Positions 24,299-39,999 of a DNA stretch of 64,000 nt are shown piece by piece. Positions within the stretch are counted from its first letter, which is position 1. Every line of letters begins with the position of its first letter. A model generated the notes under the pieces. The model ran no database searches and had not been told where the DNA came from. It saw nothing but the letters and a program-made list of their open reading frames with translations. The stretch comes from Hydra vulgaris (lineage: Eukaryota; Cnidaria; Hydrozoa; Anthoathecata; Hydridae). Location: the NCBI RefSeq assembly GCF_038396675.1, contig NC_088924.1, forward strand, positions 36,246,001 to 36,310,000, in the 5' to 3' direction. The position numbers and the translations under genes were made by a program.

Positions 24299-25201
24299 AG
24301 TGGGGCAGAAATGCTTCAAAACTGGACATTTAACGAAAATGAAAAAAGGCGTTATGAAACATTTTTTGGTGGTAATGTATAAAAGAGTCTTTGGTCAATC
24401 TTATCCACGTCGTTTTTTTAGGGTAGTACTGACCTTTAATTCTGTAGAACCCATAATCTAGCTAAATTCTTTTGTTTAAAAAATAACTCACTTTATTTAA
24501 GTTATTAGTACTATTTTGTATTTATAGTGCTAAAGCTGAAGTTTGTTAAAAGTTCCAAATTTTTTTCAAGGATTCTTCAATTTTAGGTTTGCCTCTATCT
24601 TTTCGTAATGAAAAAATAATTTTAAAGTGCTTAAAATATACATTAATTGGTAATTAAAAAAAGTGCATTTAAAATATTTTATTATTGTTACTAATTTTTT
24701 TTTAAATGCACTGTTTGTCCTCACTTAGATACAATTTCAAATTTCTTTTTTTCTGAAATTGGTGATGATTACAGACTGTAAAAATTTTTTTTTGTCTGCA
24801 CTTATTGAGCCCTTTTGTGTGAATTAGTGGAAATGTATCAATCACATCAGTAGAAACCAGGTAACGAAAGCAGGTCATGAGCGCTTTAACTAATGACGTT
24901 CTTTTTTTTTTTAATTTGTTTTTAGCAAATAAAACTTATCAAGTTTTTGAGTAACTTTTTTTGAGTGACTTTTTACATTAAATTCGAATTACTGTAATTT
25001 ATTTTAGTGACTTGATTAGAATACGTTTTAATATTATTAATATATTAATATCATGCAAGCTTTTAAATTTTTTCTTTTTTATGTTGACACGCTTATAAAA
25101 AACTTTACTCAAAAAAATTCGAAAATACATCAAAAAATCCAAAACAAAAAAAAATTAATTTTGTCCAGTTTTAAAGCTATTCTGCCCCACATTTTGCGTC
25201 T
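24299..25201. mobile_element. Inverted-repeat element abutting the Transib-like element
   Basis: The left end has GTGGGGCAGAAATGCTTC then AAAACTGGACA. The reverse complement of the right end (to about 25192) has GTGGGGCAGAATAGCTTT then AAAACTGGACA. No coding capacity. The outer bases on the right, GACGCAAAATG on the minus strand, resemble GACGCACAATG at 21348-21358, left of the Transib element. The two may therefore be parts of one larger composite. Confidence 0.6.
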
Positions 25202-25819
25202 TTAAAAATTTTTATTAAAGAAGTATTAATTTTTTTATTCTTTTTCTATTGAAATGAGTTAGGTACAATAAGTTTTTGTTATAAAATCGTTTCGTAAGGA
25301 AAGGTACCCGCATTAAAAAAATGAAAAATTCAAGAAAAGATGATAATCATCAGCCTAATTTTTCATTCATCGATGTTTTTAAAAAAAACAAAAATATTTT
25401 AAATATTTTTTCATTTCTAATTAACATAATGTATATTAAAGAAGCGTAAGCCGCTTTAACAATTTATTGCAATTTATTTATGCATAAATTTGTAATTTAA
25501 GCATAAATTTAATAATATTTTTTATCTAAAACAACGCGACATACGTTCGGCTTGATCTTTAATGATGTAAAACCGGTTAAAACAGTGCATGCCTTTTTAC
25601 GAGACAAGGATTTTTTTATTTTTTTATTTATTTGAAAACATTTTTAAAAGTGAAGTAATGCAAAAATCTAAGAGCTGCGTTTGATGTTGACTTAAAACGC
25701 TTAAAACTTAACACTTTGTGACGTAATATCTTGTTACACTAATTAGTTTTATTCCGGTGAACAACTATATCTTATTGATTTAATCACACGTTATTAAAAA
25801 CTTACTTCGATTTCTAATA
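25202..25819. other. Spacer, nothing recognised
   Basis: AT-rich with stops in all frames. Confidence 0.4.
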
Positions 25820-26060
25820 CCCCGTTCATACTGACGATAAAACACGTTTTATCTTAAAAGCGTATTAAATTGTTATTGCAAAAAGCTGTATAAAACAACA
25901 ATAAAACAATACTGCAAGGTTGCTTTGTCAATATAAAAAGCATGTGTTAATATAAAACAACCTCGCCATGTTGTTTTATTACTGTTTTGCAGAGTTTATA
26001 ACATTATAAACACAAAACACATTTAAAATAAAACGTGTTTTATCTCCAATGTGAACGGGG
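25820..26060. mobile_element. 241-bp MITE with CCCCGTTCA ends
   Basis: Left CCCCGTTCATACTGACGATA and then AAACACGTTTTAT; the right end is its imperfect inverse (CCCCGTTCACATTGGAGATA on minus). Flanked by TA on both sides, a likely 2-bp target duplication. Interior has internal AAAACAAC/GTTGTTTT inverted words. Confidence 0.7.
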
Positions 26061-26523
26061 TATAAGTAATTGAAGTAAACTTGTTTCTTTATTAAAAAAT
26101 ATTGGACAAGAATATTTAAAATCCAAACCGTTAACCGAGTTTAGTAGAATACTGCATTATTAATTTTTTAAAAACTTTTTATTGAAAAATATCTGAAATT
26201 TTAAGAATATACTCAGCTGAGTAAATTTTAAAAACTTATTTAGCATATACCAAAAACATATAACTAATTAGGTTTGTTTGGTTTATGTTTATTATTTAAC
26301 TTCTTAGTTACTGATCTTAATTCCCACTTATTTATGCACCCGTGTATTGACTTTTACTTTACTTAACTAGAATTGTTAAACAGTATAGATTTCATTATTG
26401 CAATATAGAAGTCAAACTCAATTCTAGTAGAACATCCACAATTCTTTAACTTCCATCATTGAAATGAGTTCTAAATAGAGCTCTGGACCATATGATGATT
26501 TTTTATCTTACCATGGAGGCATT

Positions 26524-27555
<1,032 letters not shown>

Positions 27556-27558
27556 TAC

Positions 27559-27771
27559 CGTAAACCGGGGTTACTTTGAACGTTTTTGAGATATTTTTTC
27601 TTGCTCTTCCTTCGCTATTGAAAATATTTGAAATTTAACCAAATGAATATAGGGGCTAAGGTTGACTCTTACATAATTCAAATTCAAAATAATATTTAAA
27701 TAAAAGGATTTTGTATAATATTAATTTAAATAGTCATTCAAAGTTACCCCACAAATGGGGTAACTTTGAAT
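27559..27771. repeat. GGGGTTACTTTGAA repeat with a perfect 16-bp hairpin
   Basis: ACCGGGGTTACTTTGAACG stands at about 27565. ATTCAAAGTTACCCCA (27736-27751) and its exact reverse complement (27756-27771) form a hairpin with a 4-base loop. Possibly the left terminal region of the pogo/Tigger relic that follows. Confidence 0.65.
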
Positions 27772-28149
27772 GCGTTTTTTTGTAAAAGCAAAACCTATTC
27801 AAAAACGTATTGTTTTGTTTTAAAATTTCATAAAAACAACATTCTAGTTTCACATTAATCTATTATTGCTAAAATAATGTAATATTATTTCATAACAAAC
27901 ACCCAATTAGTATTTTATTTTGTTTTAATGAGTATGTTTTAAGTGGACTAGCATAAAAATGTCTCATTTACATCAGGTTTACTAACAGACAATTCAAGTG
28001 GAACATCTTTACATTTTGCCAAAAAATACTCAAAAAAATAAAAAACTTTTAAAAAGGGTAAAAGTAAATTTTTTTTCCTTTGAGCTTTTTCCTTGACATC
28101 AACAAAAAACAACTGTTAAAGTACATTAAAAACTGCTTGGCATACTAAA

Positions 28150-28670
28150 TATACAACTACCATCTGGCAAATGAATGAAGATGATACTTAATGGGTAAAT
28201 TCCATAAGTCTTTCAAAATCACTAAGCTACTAAGTTGCTGATACCTTTTGATCTGCCAAATATAATGTTTATAAGTAAAAAAGAACAAAGGAGATTTATT
28301 TTTTGTAATTGTCTGTGCTTTTTTTGGAACAAGAGGTTTTCGATTGATCAAGTATTTTCCTCTAATACTTTTTTAAAAGGTCCATAAAATGCAATATCAA
28401 GAGGTTGCAATAAATGGGTAGAGTTACCAGTTATATAACAAGATACTGTTTTCTTCGCAACAATTTCAAACAACATTTTTTTTAGTAAATTCCTTTTCAC
28501 TGAAAAGATTGCTTAGATTATAATAAAAAGGAACTTTAGTCCCGACAATTTGACAAAAATAATAACAAACCAGTCAAAAAAGTGAATAGAATTAAACCGC
28601 CCTGATATTAATTGTAATGTACATTAGGTGGTCCACTTTAGGACCTTGTTGTCCATAAATGGTCAGCTTC
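28150..28670 (-). pseudogene. pogo/Tigger-type (DDE_1) transposase relic
   Basis: Minus-strand blocks: FCQIVGTKVPFYYNLSN near 28570-28520 (position of the second catalytic Asp, here replaced by Tyr-Asn), then TGNSTHLLQPLDIAFYGPFK near 28445-28370, the most diagnostic DDE_1 motif, and KRYQQLSSLVILKDLWNLPI near 28260-28190, matching the usual GF...GIYP block in degraded form. Stops and frameshifts throughout. Upstream coding (above 28670) is not recognisable. Confidence 0.65.
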
Positions 28671-29156
28671 ATAAACTTAACTAGAGACAATTTGACTAGA
28701 GGCACTAAACATGACTGGCGTAAAATGACATGTTGTACAATTGCTAATTTTTGTATATTTGTAAAAACTACGGACTTTCCTAGCTTTTTCAGATAAAGTT
28801 TTTAAACTAAATTATACAAAGTGGCAACTTGCGCCCAATGGACATTTAATGTTTTCATCTTATAATATTTATTGTTACCATAAAATTTCAAAACTGGCAC
28901 TCATTATAATTTATATACTATCTTGTATCAATTTTTTTTTGTATAAATATGGGATAGTACTGCTATGAAATGCTAAACAAAAACAAATTTAAAGATGAAT
29001 AACAATACTTTCAACAAATTTAATTCAACACAATATTGAATGTACACACATATTATATGACATATATCTTGTTTTTATACAAGATTTAAAATTTATTAGT
29101 GTTCTGCAAAAAAAGTATATAGATACAGACACACACAAACATTTATAGATACATGT
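28671..29156. other. Spacer, nothing firm
   Basis: Might contain the lost N-terminal part of the pogo/Tigger relic; no motif survives. Confidence 0.35.
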
Positions 29157-29495
<339 letters not shown>

Positions 29496-29629
29496 TGTAC
29501 AAAGTATTCTCACTAATTTTTTTGAGAAAAATATCCGAAATATTTAATTTGTTTTTTAAAGAACAATAACAACTAATAGACAAAGTAACTTAAAATAATC
29601 AAAATATAAACTATTTTTAACACTTATGT

Positions 29630-29858
29630 CCACACTTAGTGTTTTTTCTGTTCATTATCAATAAATATTCAACAACCACTGGAGTATGTGTCCAATAAAT
29701 ATATTCTCAAGAATGATACAACTTTTAAAAAGATTTAAAAAACTAGTCGGACATTCTGGCAAGTCTTTACAAATTAAATTTTATAACTTGATTTTCTCGG
29801 AAACACAAAATTAGACATACGGCCTCTTAATTCCTCTTGGTTCTATTTTTATATGAAT
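29630..29858. repeat. Dispersed ~220-bp repeat, copy 1 (see 44765-44992)
   Basis: Shares TTTTTTCTGTT, TCAATAAATATTCAACAA, AGTATGTGTCCAA, ACATTCTGG, ATTAAATTTTA and CATACGGCC with the segment at 44765-44992 in the same order and orientation. Non-coding, probably a MITE. Confidence 0.7.
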
Positions 29859-30079
29859 TGAACAAAAAAATGTGATTTTCTTAATTAGTATTAAAATGTT
29901 CATTTATTCCTAGTACAGGCCAAAAACTATTTTTTGTCATAACCTCAATGGACACCTATAATGCAAGTGTCCTGTCTAATGCTTAATGGTTTTGAGCTGC
30001 CTTTAAAAATTAATTTTTATTAGAAAATGTTTAAAATTATTATTAAAATACTTACCTAGGTGTCCACTAAGGTTATGAC

Positions 30080-30271
30080 AAAAAAAACAAAAAACAGTGG
30101 TATTGTGTTTTTTGCTAACTAAAAATACCAACAACAAAAAAAAATGGTCCTCGATATTTTAATTTGCCAACTATAGTTCAAAACTTACCAACTCAAGTGC
30201 TAAATGTACAAATCTAACAGATTTGGGGGGAGGGGAGACACCCCTACACCCCCCGTTCGAGACGGCCCTGC
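30080..30271 (-). mobile_element. hAT-type MITE, partial copy
   Basis: On the minus strand it begins CAGGGCCGTCTCGAACGGGG, a hAT-like end, and continues through GCCAACTATAGTTCAAAACTT to GTGTTTTTTGCTAACTA. It is the inverted homologue of the complete copy at 31697-31937. The distal terminus is missing. Confidence 0.65.
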
Positions 30272-31129
30272 TTTTAGATAAAAGTCAATTTTTTCAAATT
30301 TATTGAAAAAAAAAACTAACATTTCAAAACAAAAATTGAAAAAAGGCACTTTTTAAGACATATTTTAACAATATCTTTCTGAAGAAGGTTACGTTTGAAA
30401 AAATTTATGAAACCTCTATAAAATTTTACACATTTTGACGCCCAGTATGATAAACTTTGGGAAAAAAATACCTTGATTAAAGTATGAAACCTCTCAGTTT
30501 GTTGGTTGTCTTGATGCAAGAACAATTTTTCTCTAATAATATTATTTAGAAAAAATCAGGTCACAAAAGCTCATCATTTGTGACTAAAGAAGAAACAAAA
30601 TTTTAAAAAACTATTTTCAGTCATTTCTGTAGTGTCCACTTTGCAAAAAAACTTTTAAAACCGACCAAATTGATTTTTTTTCTCATTCTGGTGTTTGTGT
30701 ACAATCTAAAACTTTTTTTTTTATTAATTTTTATTAGCTGTTCATGAACCTCAAAGCTGTTTTAATTTAATTTAGCGGATCCCTAATATTAAAAAAAAAA
30801 TCAAATATCGCAAGATTATTTAAAAGTTTCGAAAATAGCAATCATTTTTATTTAAAAAATTATTATTTGCTACTTAGAAAATAATGCTTTTTAAATAAAA
30901 TTTAAACAAAGAAAGTCAGTACAACAGATCTTACAAAGTTTCAATAAACAACTCTGACAAAATCAAAATATTTAACCCTGCTCTATGGGATAACAATATA
31001 ATAGTTAAGTCGTTTCGAAAAAAGCGTTTATTTTCAAACATTGCCCAAAATCTGGAAACCAATGGAAACCAGGAAGCTTTCTATAAACAAATGAGTTCAG
31101 ATAGCGCATTAATGGAAACATACTTCCGA
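30272..31129. other. Spacer, nothing recognised
   Basis: AT-rich. A 69-codon open frame on the minus strand (30316-30525) has no motif. Confidence 0.4.
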
Positions 31130-31590
31130 TAACATTTAAATTATGTACTTTTAACTGCCATGGACTTAAGTCAAGCATTGAATCGTAAGAGCATCGACTT
31201 TGTTTTCTGCTGACTTTACCAGGAAAAGTTTTAATTTTATATTGCACTCCTTCACAAGGTCTTCAATTAACAACAACCGGCGACGGACAAGTGGTTCTCC
31301 AAGACCGTGTACTCAAACGGGTTTGTCACCGATAATTAAGGAGCTCAACCAACCGACAACAGTAGCCGAATCACACTTTATGTTAATACATTCGAATCCC
31401 CATTTTGGTGCTAGATTAATTCCTTTTATCACGGCTTTTAACTCTGCAAGGTTAATGTGAGCCGTATCATCTTGTTTCCTCAGCCACGAACAGTCTTCTA
31501 CTACTTCCCCAGCCACTTCCAAAACTATGCCAACAGCTAAACTGCTTGCATCGCACCACACTGTTGCTTCAGAAATGTTTTTGACGTTCT
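31130..31590 (-). pseudogene. Retroelement RNase H domain relic
   Basis: Reading down from 31561: WCDASSLAVGIVLEVAGE (first catalytic Asp), NLAELKAVIKGINLA (Glu), IKCDSATVVGWL (second Asp), then LLLIEDLVKE and, after a frameshift, KLFLVKSAENKVDALT near 31210, the usual end of a retroelement RNase H where spliced tRNA primer and RNA template would be degraded. Fits an LTR-type or related polyprotein, but no LTRs, RT or integrase are seen here, so it is an isolated fragment. Confidence 0.65.
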
Positions 31591-31696
31591 ATGACCCATG
31601 AACGGGATCTTCCTTTGTAAGTCTTTCATTCAAACTGCTTTATAATTTAAACAAATTGTGTTCTTTTATACATTAAGTTTTCTTTTTATACATAAT

Positions 31697-31937
31697 CAGA
31701 GTCGTCCCATATGGTGGGTGCAGGGGGTGTTCTCCCCCACCCTCCTTCCTCAAAGCTGTTATATACACATTTGAGTTGACACATTTAGCATTTGAATTGG
31801 CAAGTTTTGAAGCATAGTTGGCAAATGTCAAATATAGAAGACCTTGCTTTTTTTTATCTTTTTTTGTGTCTCTAGTTAGCAAAAAACACATACGACACCC
31901 TCTCTTCCAATGAGGAAATCTCTTCGGGATGGCCCTA
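31697..31937 (+). mobile_element. 241-bp hAT-type MITE with near-perfect 8-bp target duplication
   Basis: Starts CAGAGTCGTCCC and ends GGGATGGCCCTA, imperfect inverted termini of hAT type. Flanked by TACATAAT (31689-31696) and TACATAAA (31938-31945). The interior matches 30080-30271 in inverted orientation. Confidence 0.78.
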
Positions 31938-33074
31938 TACATAAAATGTTTATTTTTAATGCATATGTTTTTAATGACTTTATAAATCAGATAATATAAA
32001 AATAGTTATAAAATTTGAAACATACTTGGTATTTTAGAATTCGTGTCACCTTATCAACTTTACCAGAAGTGATTTATTGCTCGGAAGAGAGACTAAAAAT
32101 AATTTTTTATTCAAGTACTGTGAGAAAGATGTCAAGTTTGAGCCCCTATAAACAAATCCATAATTAAACATTTTATAATTATTTTAGAAAAACCATTACA
32201 GCTAAATTTCTTTCTTCATAACTTTTTAAAATTTTTGTATTTAAGTAATTGGTTATTATAGCACAACTTGCTGAGTACTTCATAACTCAAAAAGGCGTTT
32301 TTTAATTTTTTTAATTCTTGTTTTTAGAGATATATGATGTTTCTGATAAACTTTTAGTACAAAAGTTGGTTGTTTTTTTTTTGTTGTTGCGGATTTTATC
32401 ATTCCCGGTGAGGAATTTTGCACGGATTTTGTTTAAATAAGCTTAATTTTCGGAAATGTTTTATTGTTTTGAAATTTTATTTGAAACATGCGATGAAAAC
32501 TTTTATCAATATTTTCGATATTTTCAAACAAGTTCTAGCTTGTTTTCCAAGTTTCCCCGTCAAATCCCAGTCTAACGCTTATTCCGCCGTTTAACACCGT
32601 TAAGTCCCAGTCAAGTTTCTAACTTGTTTTCTAAGCTTCACAATCAAGTTCATTGTTTATTAAAAGTCAGAAAAGAAAAACCATTTTTGTTAAAGATAAC
32701 TGACAAGTTATCTTTTTGTAGACAAAAACAATAATTTTTTTTTTAAAATATATATTTGCTGTTTATATAATAAGAAAATATAATTACAAAGAAACATTTA
32801 CATACAAAAAAAAGTTGATTTATAAAAAACAGGCAGGGGCTCAAAGAAGATATGGATGACTAAAGTCACCACAATCTTTTCATAGAGCTTTACAAGTTTA
32901 TGTGGGCTTTACAAGTTTAAAATAGAATAAGATTGTTAAAAATACTATGTACAATTCCAATATAATAACAAGATAAAAAACTTTCATAAATATTTACATT
33001 TAAAGAAAGAAAGTAAATAGTATCAATATAATTTTAACGATAGTCATTTAAAAATACTAACAAATTATTTTAAA
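31938..33074. other. Spacer, nothing recognised
   Basis: AT-rich; CTTGTTTTCCAAGTTT and CTTGTTTTCTAAGCTT near 32535 and 32620 are a weak duplication. Confidence 0.4.
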
Positions 33075-33430
33075 GATAAAAAATAAGAGACAATCAAACA
33101 AAAAAAAAAATAAAAAAACTAAGAATAATGGAATTCAATGTTCATTTAGAAAAATTAAAAAATTATTTATAATGTTTAAAAATTTCATTTTTTATTAGAA
33201 ACTTAAAGGAGTTTAGTGATTTTACCGTATTTAAATGTTTAGTTTTTTGAAATGTGTTCCATAGTTTCGGTCCACGGTTGCTATTCCATATTCAGAATAC
33301 TTGCTCCTAATTCTAGGCAATTTATAAGTATTCCATTGATTTATTCTAAGAGAGCAATTATTGTTAACATTTTTCGTAAATTTATTATTAAAGGTTTTTG
33401 GAATCAGGCTGTTATTATATTTATACATAA
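33075..33430 (-). pseudogene. LINE 3' end fragment (RT C-terminal region)
   Basis: Minus strand: NSLIPKTFNNKFT, RINQWNTYKLPRIRSKYSEY and YGTHFKKLNI, then after a stop TVKSLNSFKFLIKNE. This is the pattern LPR.R...YG...WN......SF of the LINE RT tail. No other RT motifs nearby, so a 5'-truncated insertion or relic. Confidence 0.6.
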
Positions 33431-33874
33431 AAATTAAGTGTTGGTAAATATTAATAATTGGTAAATATTAATAACAAGCTAACTTTCAGTAATCAATTGT
33501 TGGCGTGTTTAACTAACACTTTGGAAGTGTTTTTGTAAAGTGTTTTTACGGATGATAGCAAATATTGTTCTTTTGTTAATAGTCATGCAAATAAAAACTT
33601 AACCTAGCGTATTCCAGCAGACACAGAACGTCCGCTGGTCTCAAGGACCTCTTACAGACTTGTAATGTGTATTAAACGTCGTATAGACGTCCTACAAACG
33701 TTTGTGCCCACTGCGATTGTATGGTCCGTATGATATAACTAATAAACATCTAAAAAAATTAGCTCATTTATTATGTATTCCGCTTTTATTTATATTTAAT
33801 GTCAAATTTAAGTTAAGTACTTTACCAAACAAATGGCGCTTTGCTTTTGTCTCTATTTTTAGAACCATAACAAT
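33431..33874. other. Spacer with a GACGTCC-rich patch
   Basis: 33615-33720 has repeated ACGTCC/GGACC/ACGTCG words of higher GC content than the surroundings. It is probably a short transposon end similar in style to 12276-12475. Confidence 0.4.
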
Positions 33875-34111
33875 TTGACTTATTATGATCGACTACAGCT
33901 GCTCCGCTTAAACTCACTTGAAATTAGGCGTCTAAAGCATAACTTGGTAACATATTTTTACAATCCGGTTTGTAATAAAAACTCTATGTTTTTTGTAATT
34001 AACAATAATAACTGTACGCGTGGTCATATCAACAAAAAAAGTAAAACACATTTTTGCCTAGATTCTCGAAAAATAATTTTTCTTACCGAGTTAACATCTG
34101 CTGAAATCTAG
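33875..34111 (+). pseudogene. LINE RT C-terminal fragment
   Basis: YYDRLQLLRLNSLEIRRLKHNLVT then NCTRGHINK fits the block YxxRLxxLxLxSLExRR ... TRGHxxK seen before the end of many LINE polyproteins. About 78 codons remain, opposite in strand to the relic at 33075-33430, so they are separate insertions. Confidence 0.6.
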
Positions 34112-34456
34112 AATAATTTGAAGAACTTGAAGCTGTAAACGCAAAGGATATTTCTGTTTAAAAAAAAGTAAAAAATAGGTTTTTCAATTTCATAAAATAC
34201 TGTTTATTCTAAAAAGATATTTAACAAAATTAACTTATACTTTATTTTGTAACTAACATATTTTTGTGGCAGTATATTTTTAATTTACTTAAGAGCAGGC
34301 TTTAAGTATTTATTTTTGTATTGACATACGTGTCCTTTAGAACATGTATTAGTTGTTCTGATAAATATAATTCAAATCAAATCATATTTTAGTCAATTGA
34401 GGTTTTTTTGAAACTTTTTTTTTTAACAATTAAAGATCCTTTTAAGCAAATTAGCA

Positions 34457-34698
34457 GGGGCCGTTTTCTTATCTCTCCGTTAAGCTTAATGGAGCGTTAG
34501 TCAAAAGTTTCTTTTAATTACATTAATAAAAAATTTATTTAAAATTATAATTTTTTAAACATAAATGTTTTATTTTGGTATAAGTTTTATTTTAAAGAAT
34601 TTATATAAACTTTCGTCATTTCTTTACTTAGAAATATTGTAATGAAATTTCAGACAAAAGCTCCGTTAAGCTTAACGGAGAGATGAGAATACGGCCCC
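34457..34698. mobile_element. 242-bp MITE with ~39-bp terminal inverted repeats
   Basis: The left end, GGGGCCGTTTTCTTATCTCT followed by CCGTTAAGCTTAATGGAGC, is mirrored on the right with three mismatches (GGGGCCGTATTCTCATCTCT on minus). Interior AT-rich, no coding. Superfamily not certain. Confidence 0.8.
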
Positions 34699-37376
<2,678 letters not shown>

Positions 37377-37424
37377 ATTTCATTCAAAAATCTTGCAACG
37401 TCCAAAAGGTTGATTATCCGAATA

Positions 37425-37495
37425 AAATTTTTACAACCCCTAAATTGAGAGGGGTTGTATTTTTTACAACCCCTAAAATGAGGGAGTTGTAAGTT
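37425..37495. repeat. ~32-bp tandem duplication with internal dyad
   Basis: TTTTTACAACCCCTAAA occurs at 37427 and 37458. Each copy is followed by GAG..GGTTGTA, so each unit can fold on itself. Confidence 0.65.
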
Positions 37496-38787
37496 TTGAC
37501 ATAGGCATGAACATATTTAGAGTTTGCATTATTTAAGTTAGAGTTTGCACATAATAGCAATTCTGTTATATTTTTCTCTTGGAAATGACGTTGCTTGGTG
37601 TTCCTGACAAATATGCAAAAAGTAAAGTCCTTCAGGAACCACGCAATTAGTATAGTGCTTAATAGCAAAAAGTAACGAAAAAACTCGTTTGTGGTAAAAA
37701 TTATAATGTAACAAATCAAACATGTCTCCGTTACATGTAATTAAAAATATTGAAAATTTAATCGTAGACGTAAGCATTAAAAAAAAAAAAATTCTTTTTT
37801 GATTTGCTTTCTAAATTAAATGTTTTGTCAATTATTAATGAATAACTTATGTGACAAAAATGTTAACTACTGCTACTGCGGTGATAGCATTCTAAGAATT
37901 CATAACAAAAGCGTTTATTGATTGTATTTATATTAAGTATACTTTATATTGATTTTAGTTATTTTTACCATTTAAATGTTTTTACATCTTGACAGACTGT
38001 AAACAACTTCCAATTGTTGCGTCTCTTTTTTTCAGCATTAATTGCAACAACAACAAAAAATCTTTTGTAGTTATTAATTTAAATTTTTTATTTTTATTTT
38101 TATTTTTTTCTACTTTAACATTTTTTATTTATTTATTCATTTTTTTTTTTTTTTCTTCTTCATCATTTTAGGCATAACTATCAAAACGATAAACAACCTC
38201 ATACTTTTCCACTAAAAATAGAATTTAGCCAAAGCAGACATCCTGACTTTTGTCAAGTCTCTGACATGAATTTTTAAATTCTTTAAACTTTTTCAAATTT
38301 TTGCATACTTCCTATGCTTATGTGTATCACTGAAAAGAAATAAAAATCTTTTAATACTTTAAAATAAGAAAGACCTTCAAAGAGTCGGACAAATTAATAT
38401 GAATACTTGTCAAATTTTAATAAAGCTTGTTTATTATTAAATTATTTCTTCTATTATACTTGTTTCCAAGCAGCAATCACATCAGTAAAGTATACTTGTA
38501 ACCAAGCAACAATAAGATCAAAAAAGTATTCTACTATATAACTGATCAAACAGATTTTGATTGATGCTTACCTGTCGGAAGAAACCAGTAAAGGTTATAA
38601 ATTTTACTTTGATTCACCACACATTAATTTTTTTCAATAAACTGAATAATCTGGATAATTTCTTTATTAATCTGAATAAAATCTAAAAAAGAACCAGAAA
38701 TGACGAAGTGCTTGCAAATTTGTATTTTTGGTGATCGAGAAAAGTATCTTACAGGAAAACCCATTCCGTAGCACTGTAATATCCTGG
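37496..38787. other. Spacer, nothing recognised
   Basis: T-rich tracts near 38085-38160. Two overlapping minus-strand open frames (37414-37777) show no motif. Confidence 0.4.
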
Positions 38788-38888
38788 GTATTCCTGTAAG
38801 TTGCTTACAAAAAGTAACTTACAGGAATACTTAGGGACCCTATGACAGGTTTTTTGGGGTGGGTGGAAAGCTCACCCCAAAAAACCTG
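38788..38888. repeat. Two adjacent hairpins
   Basis: First: GTATTCCTGTAAGTTGC (38788-38804) against 38814-38830, 16 of 17 paired. Second: CAGGTTTTTTGGGGTG (38846-38861) and its exact reverse complement (38873-38888), loop 11. They resemble ends of nested short transposons. Confidence 0.75.
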
Positions 38889-38965
38889 AACCATTCATTT
38901 AGGTCCCAAAATTTTATAAAAGGTATTACTAAAAAAAAAAGAAAACAAGCTTAAGTTTGCAAAAA

Positions 38966-38967
<2 letters not shown>

Positions 38968-39027
<60 letters not shown>
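38968..39027. repeat. (TA)n microsatellite
   Basis: 60-bp TA array. Confidence 0.95.
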
Positions 39028-39029
<2 letters not shown>

Positions 39030-39059
39030 TATATTTTAAGTTTATAAACATTTAGTGCA

Positions 39060-39684
39060 TTAAGTTCCATTAAAAGAGATTCACCATTAACAGTTCTGTT
39101 GATACCAAAAATAATTCTATTCGCATGTTTTGTTTGCTATAGATTCTTTTAAGCTTCCCATAATTGGTACTTCCCCATACAATATTGCAATAGGAAAGAT
39201 GAATAAATGAAAAATATATAACTTTTAAAGATTCAATATTAAGAAATGGTTTAACTTTATATAGCATTGATATATTTTTGAAAATTTTGTTTTCAATAGA
39301 TTTAATATGATATTTCCATGATATATTTTCATTTATAATCACTCCTAGAAAGTTAACCTTTGACTCTCTTTTAATAAGTGTTTTACTCATGAAGATAATT
39401 TTAAACAAAGGTTATCTCCCCTACTAGGTTTGTGGAATTAGATAAATTTAGTTTTCCCAACATTTAATGAAAGTTTATTATTTGTAATCATTTATTTTTA
39501 ACAATTCTTAGTTAGATATTCTAAACAGATCTTTTATATTACTGTTTGAATAAAGAAATTCGAATCATCAGCAAACAAAATACCATTAAAAAATTTTAGA
39601 TACTTAATATAAATCATTTGTACAGAGTAGGCATAATAGCAGGCCTAAGATTGATTTCTGGGGAACACCACAAGTTATAATATG
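39060..39684 (-). pseudogene. LINE RT, downstream half (palm and C-terminal region)
   Basis: CGVPQKSILGLLLCLLCTNDLY starts at about 39673, followed in other frames by GILFADDSNFF near 39580 (catalytic FADD), NVGKTKFIYL near 39450 and the open stretch 39408-39070: KVNFLGVIINENISWKYHI, KVIYFSFIHLSYCNIVWG. Several frameshifts. Order and spacing match the inner LINE at 4507-5420. Confidence 0.8.
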
Positions 39685-39744
39685 CACTGTTATAAAATTC
39701 TCCGTAGATTCTACGGAGAATGTCCGGAAACAAAGTGACAACAC

Positions 39745-39990
39745 TTTCTCCGTAAAAATTAACGGTTTCCGTGTTTCTATTTTCCGTAAAAATCTACGGA
39801 AAAAGTCGGTTAAATAAGATACAGAACTTTCTCCGTAAAATTCACGATTTCCGTATTTCATTTTTTTTCCTTACAAATTAACGGAGAAAGTCAGGCAGCA
39901 AATTGACAGCACTTTCTCCGTAAAATTTTACGGTTTCCGTATTTTTTTTTTTTTTTTTCGTTCAAATTAACGGGAAAACTCCGTTAAATC
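39745..39990. repeat. ~82-bp subterminal minisatellite, three copies
   Basis: ACTTTCTCCGTAAAA...ACGGTTTCCGTNTTT recurs at 39747, 39828 and 39911. Between these lie NNACGGANAAAGTC blocks in the opposite sense, so each unit holds an internal dyad. Confidence 0.8.
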
Positions 39991-39999
39991 AGACAAATA

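Noticed and set aside
31130..31590. A complete LTR retrotransposon or endogenous virus around the RNase H domain
   Set aside because: No LTRs, protease, RT, integrase or envelope-like sequence could be found within several kilobases.
37414..37777. Overlapping minus-strand frames with LGVVKNTTPLNLGVVK
   Set aside because: The apparent protein repeat is the translation of the 32-bp DNA repeat at 37425-37495.
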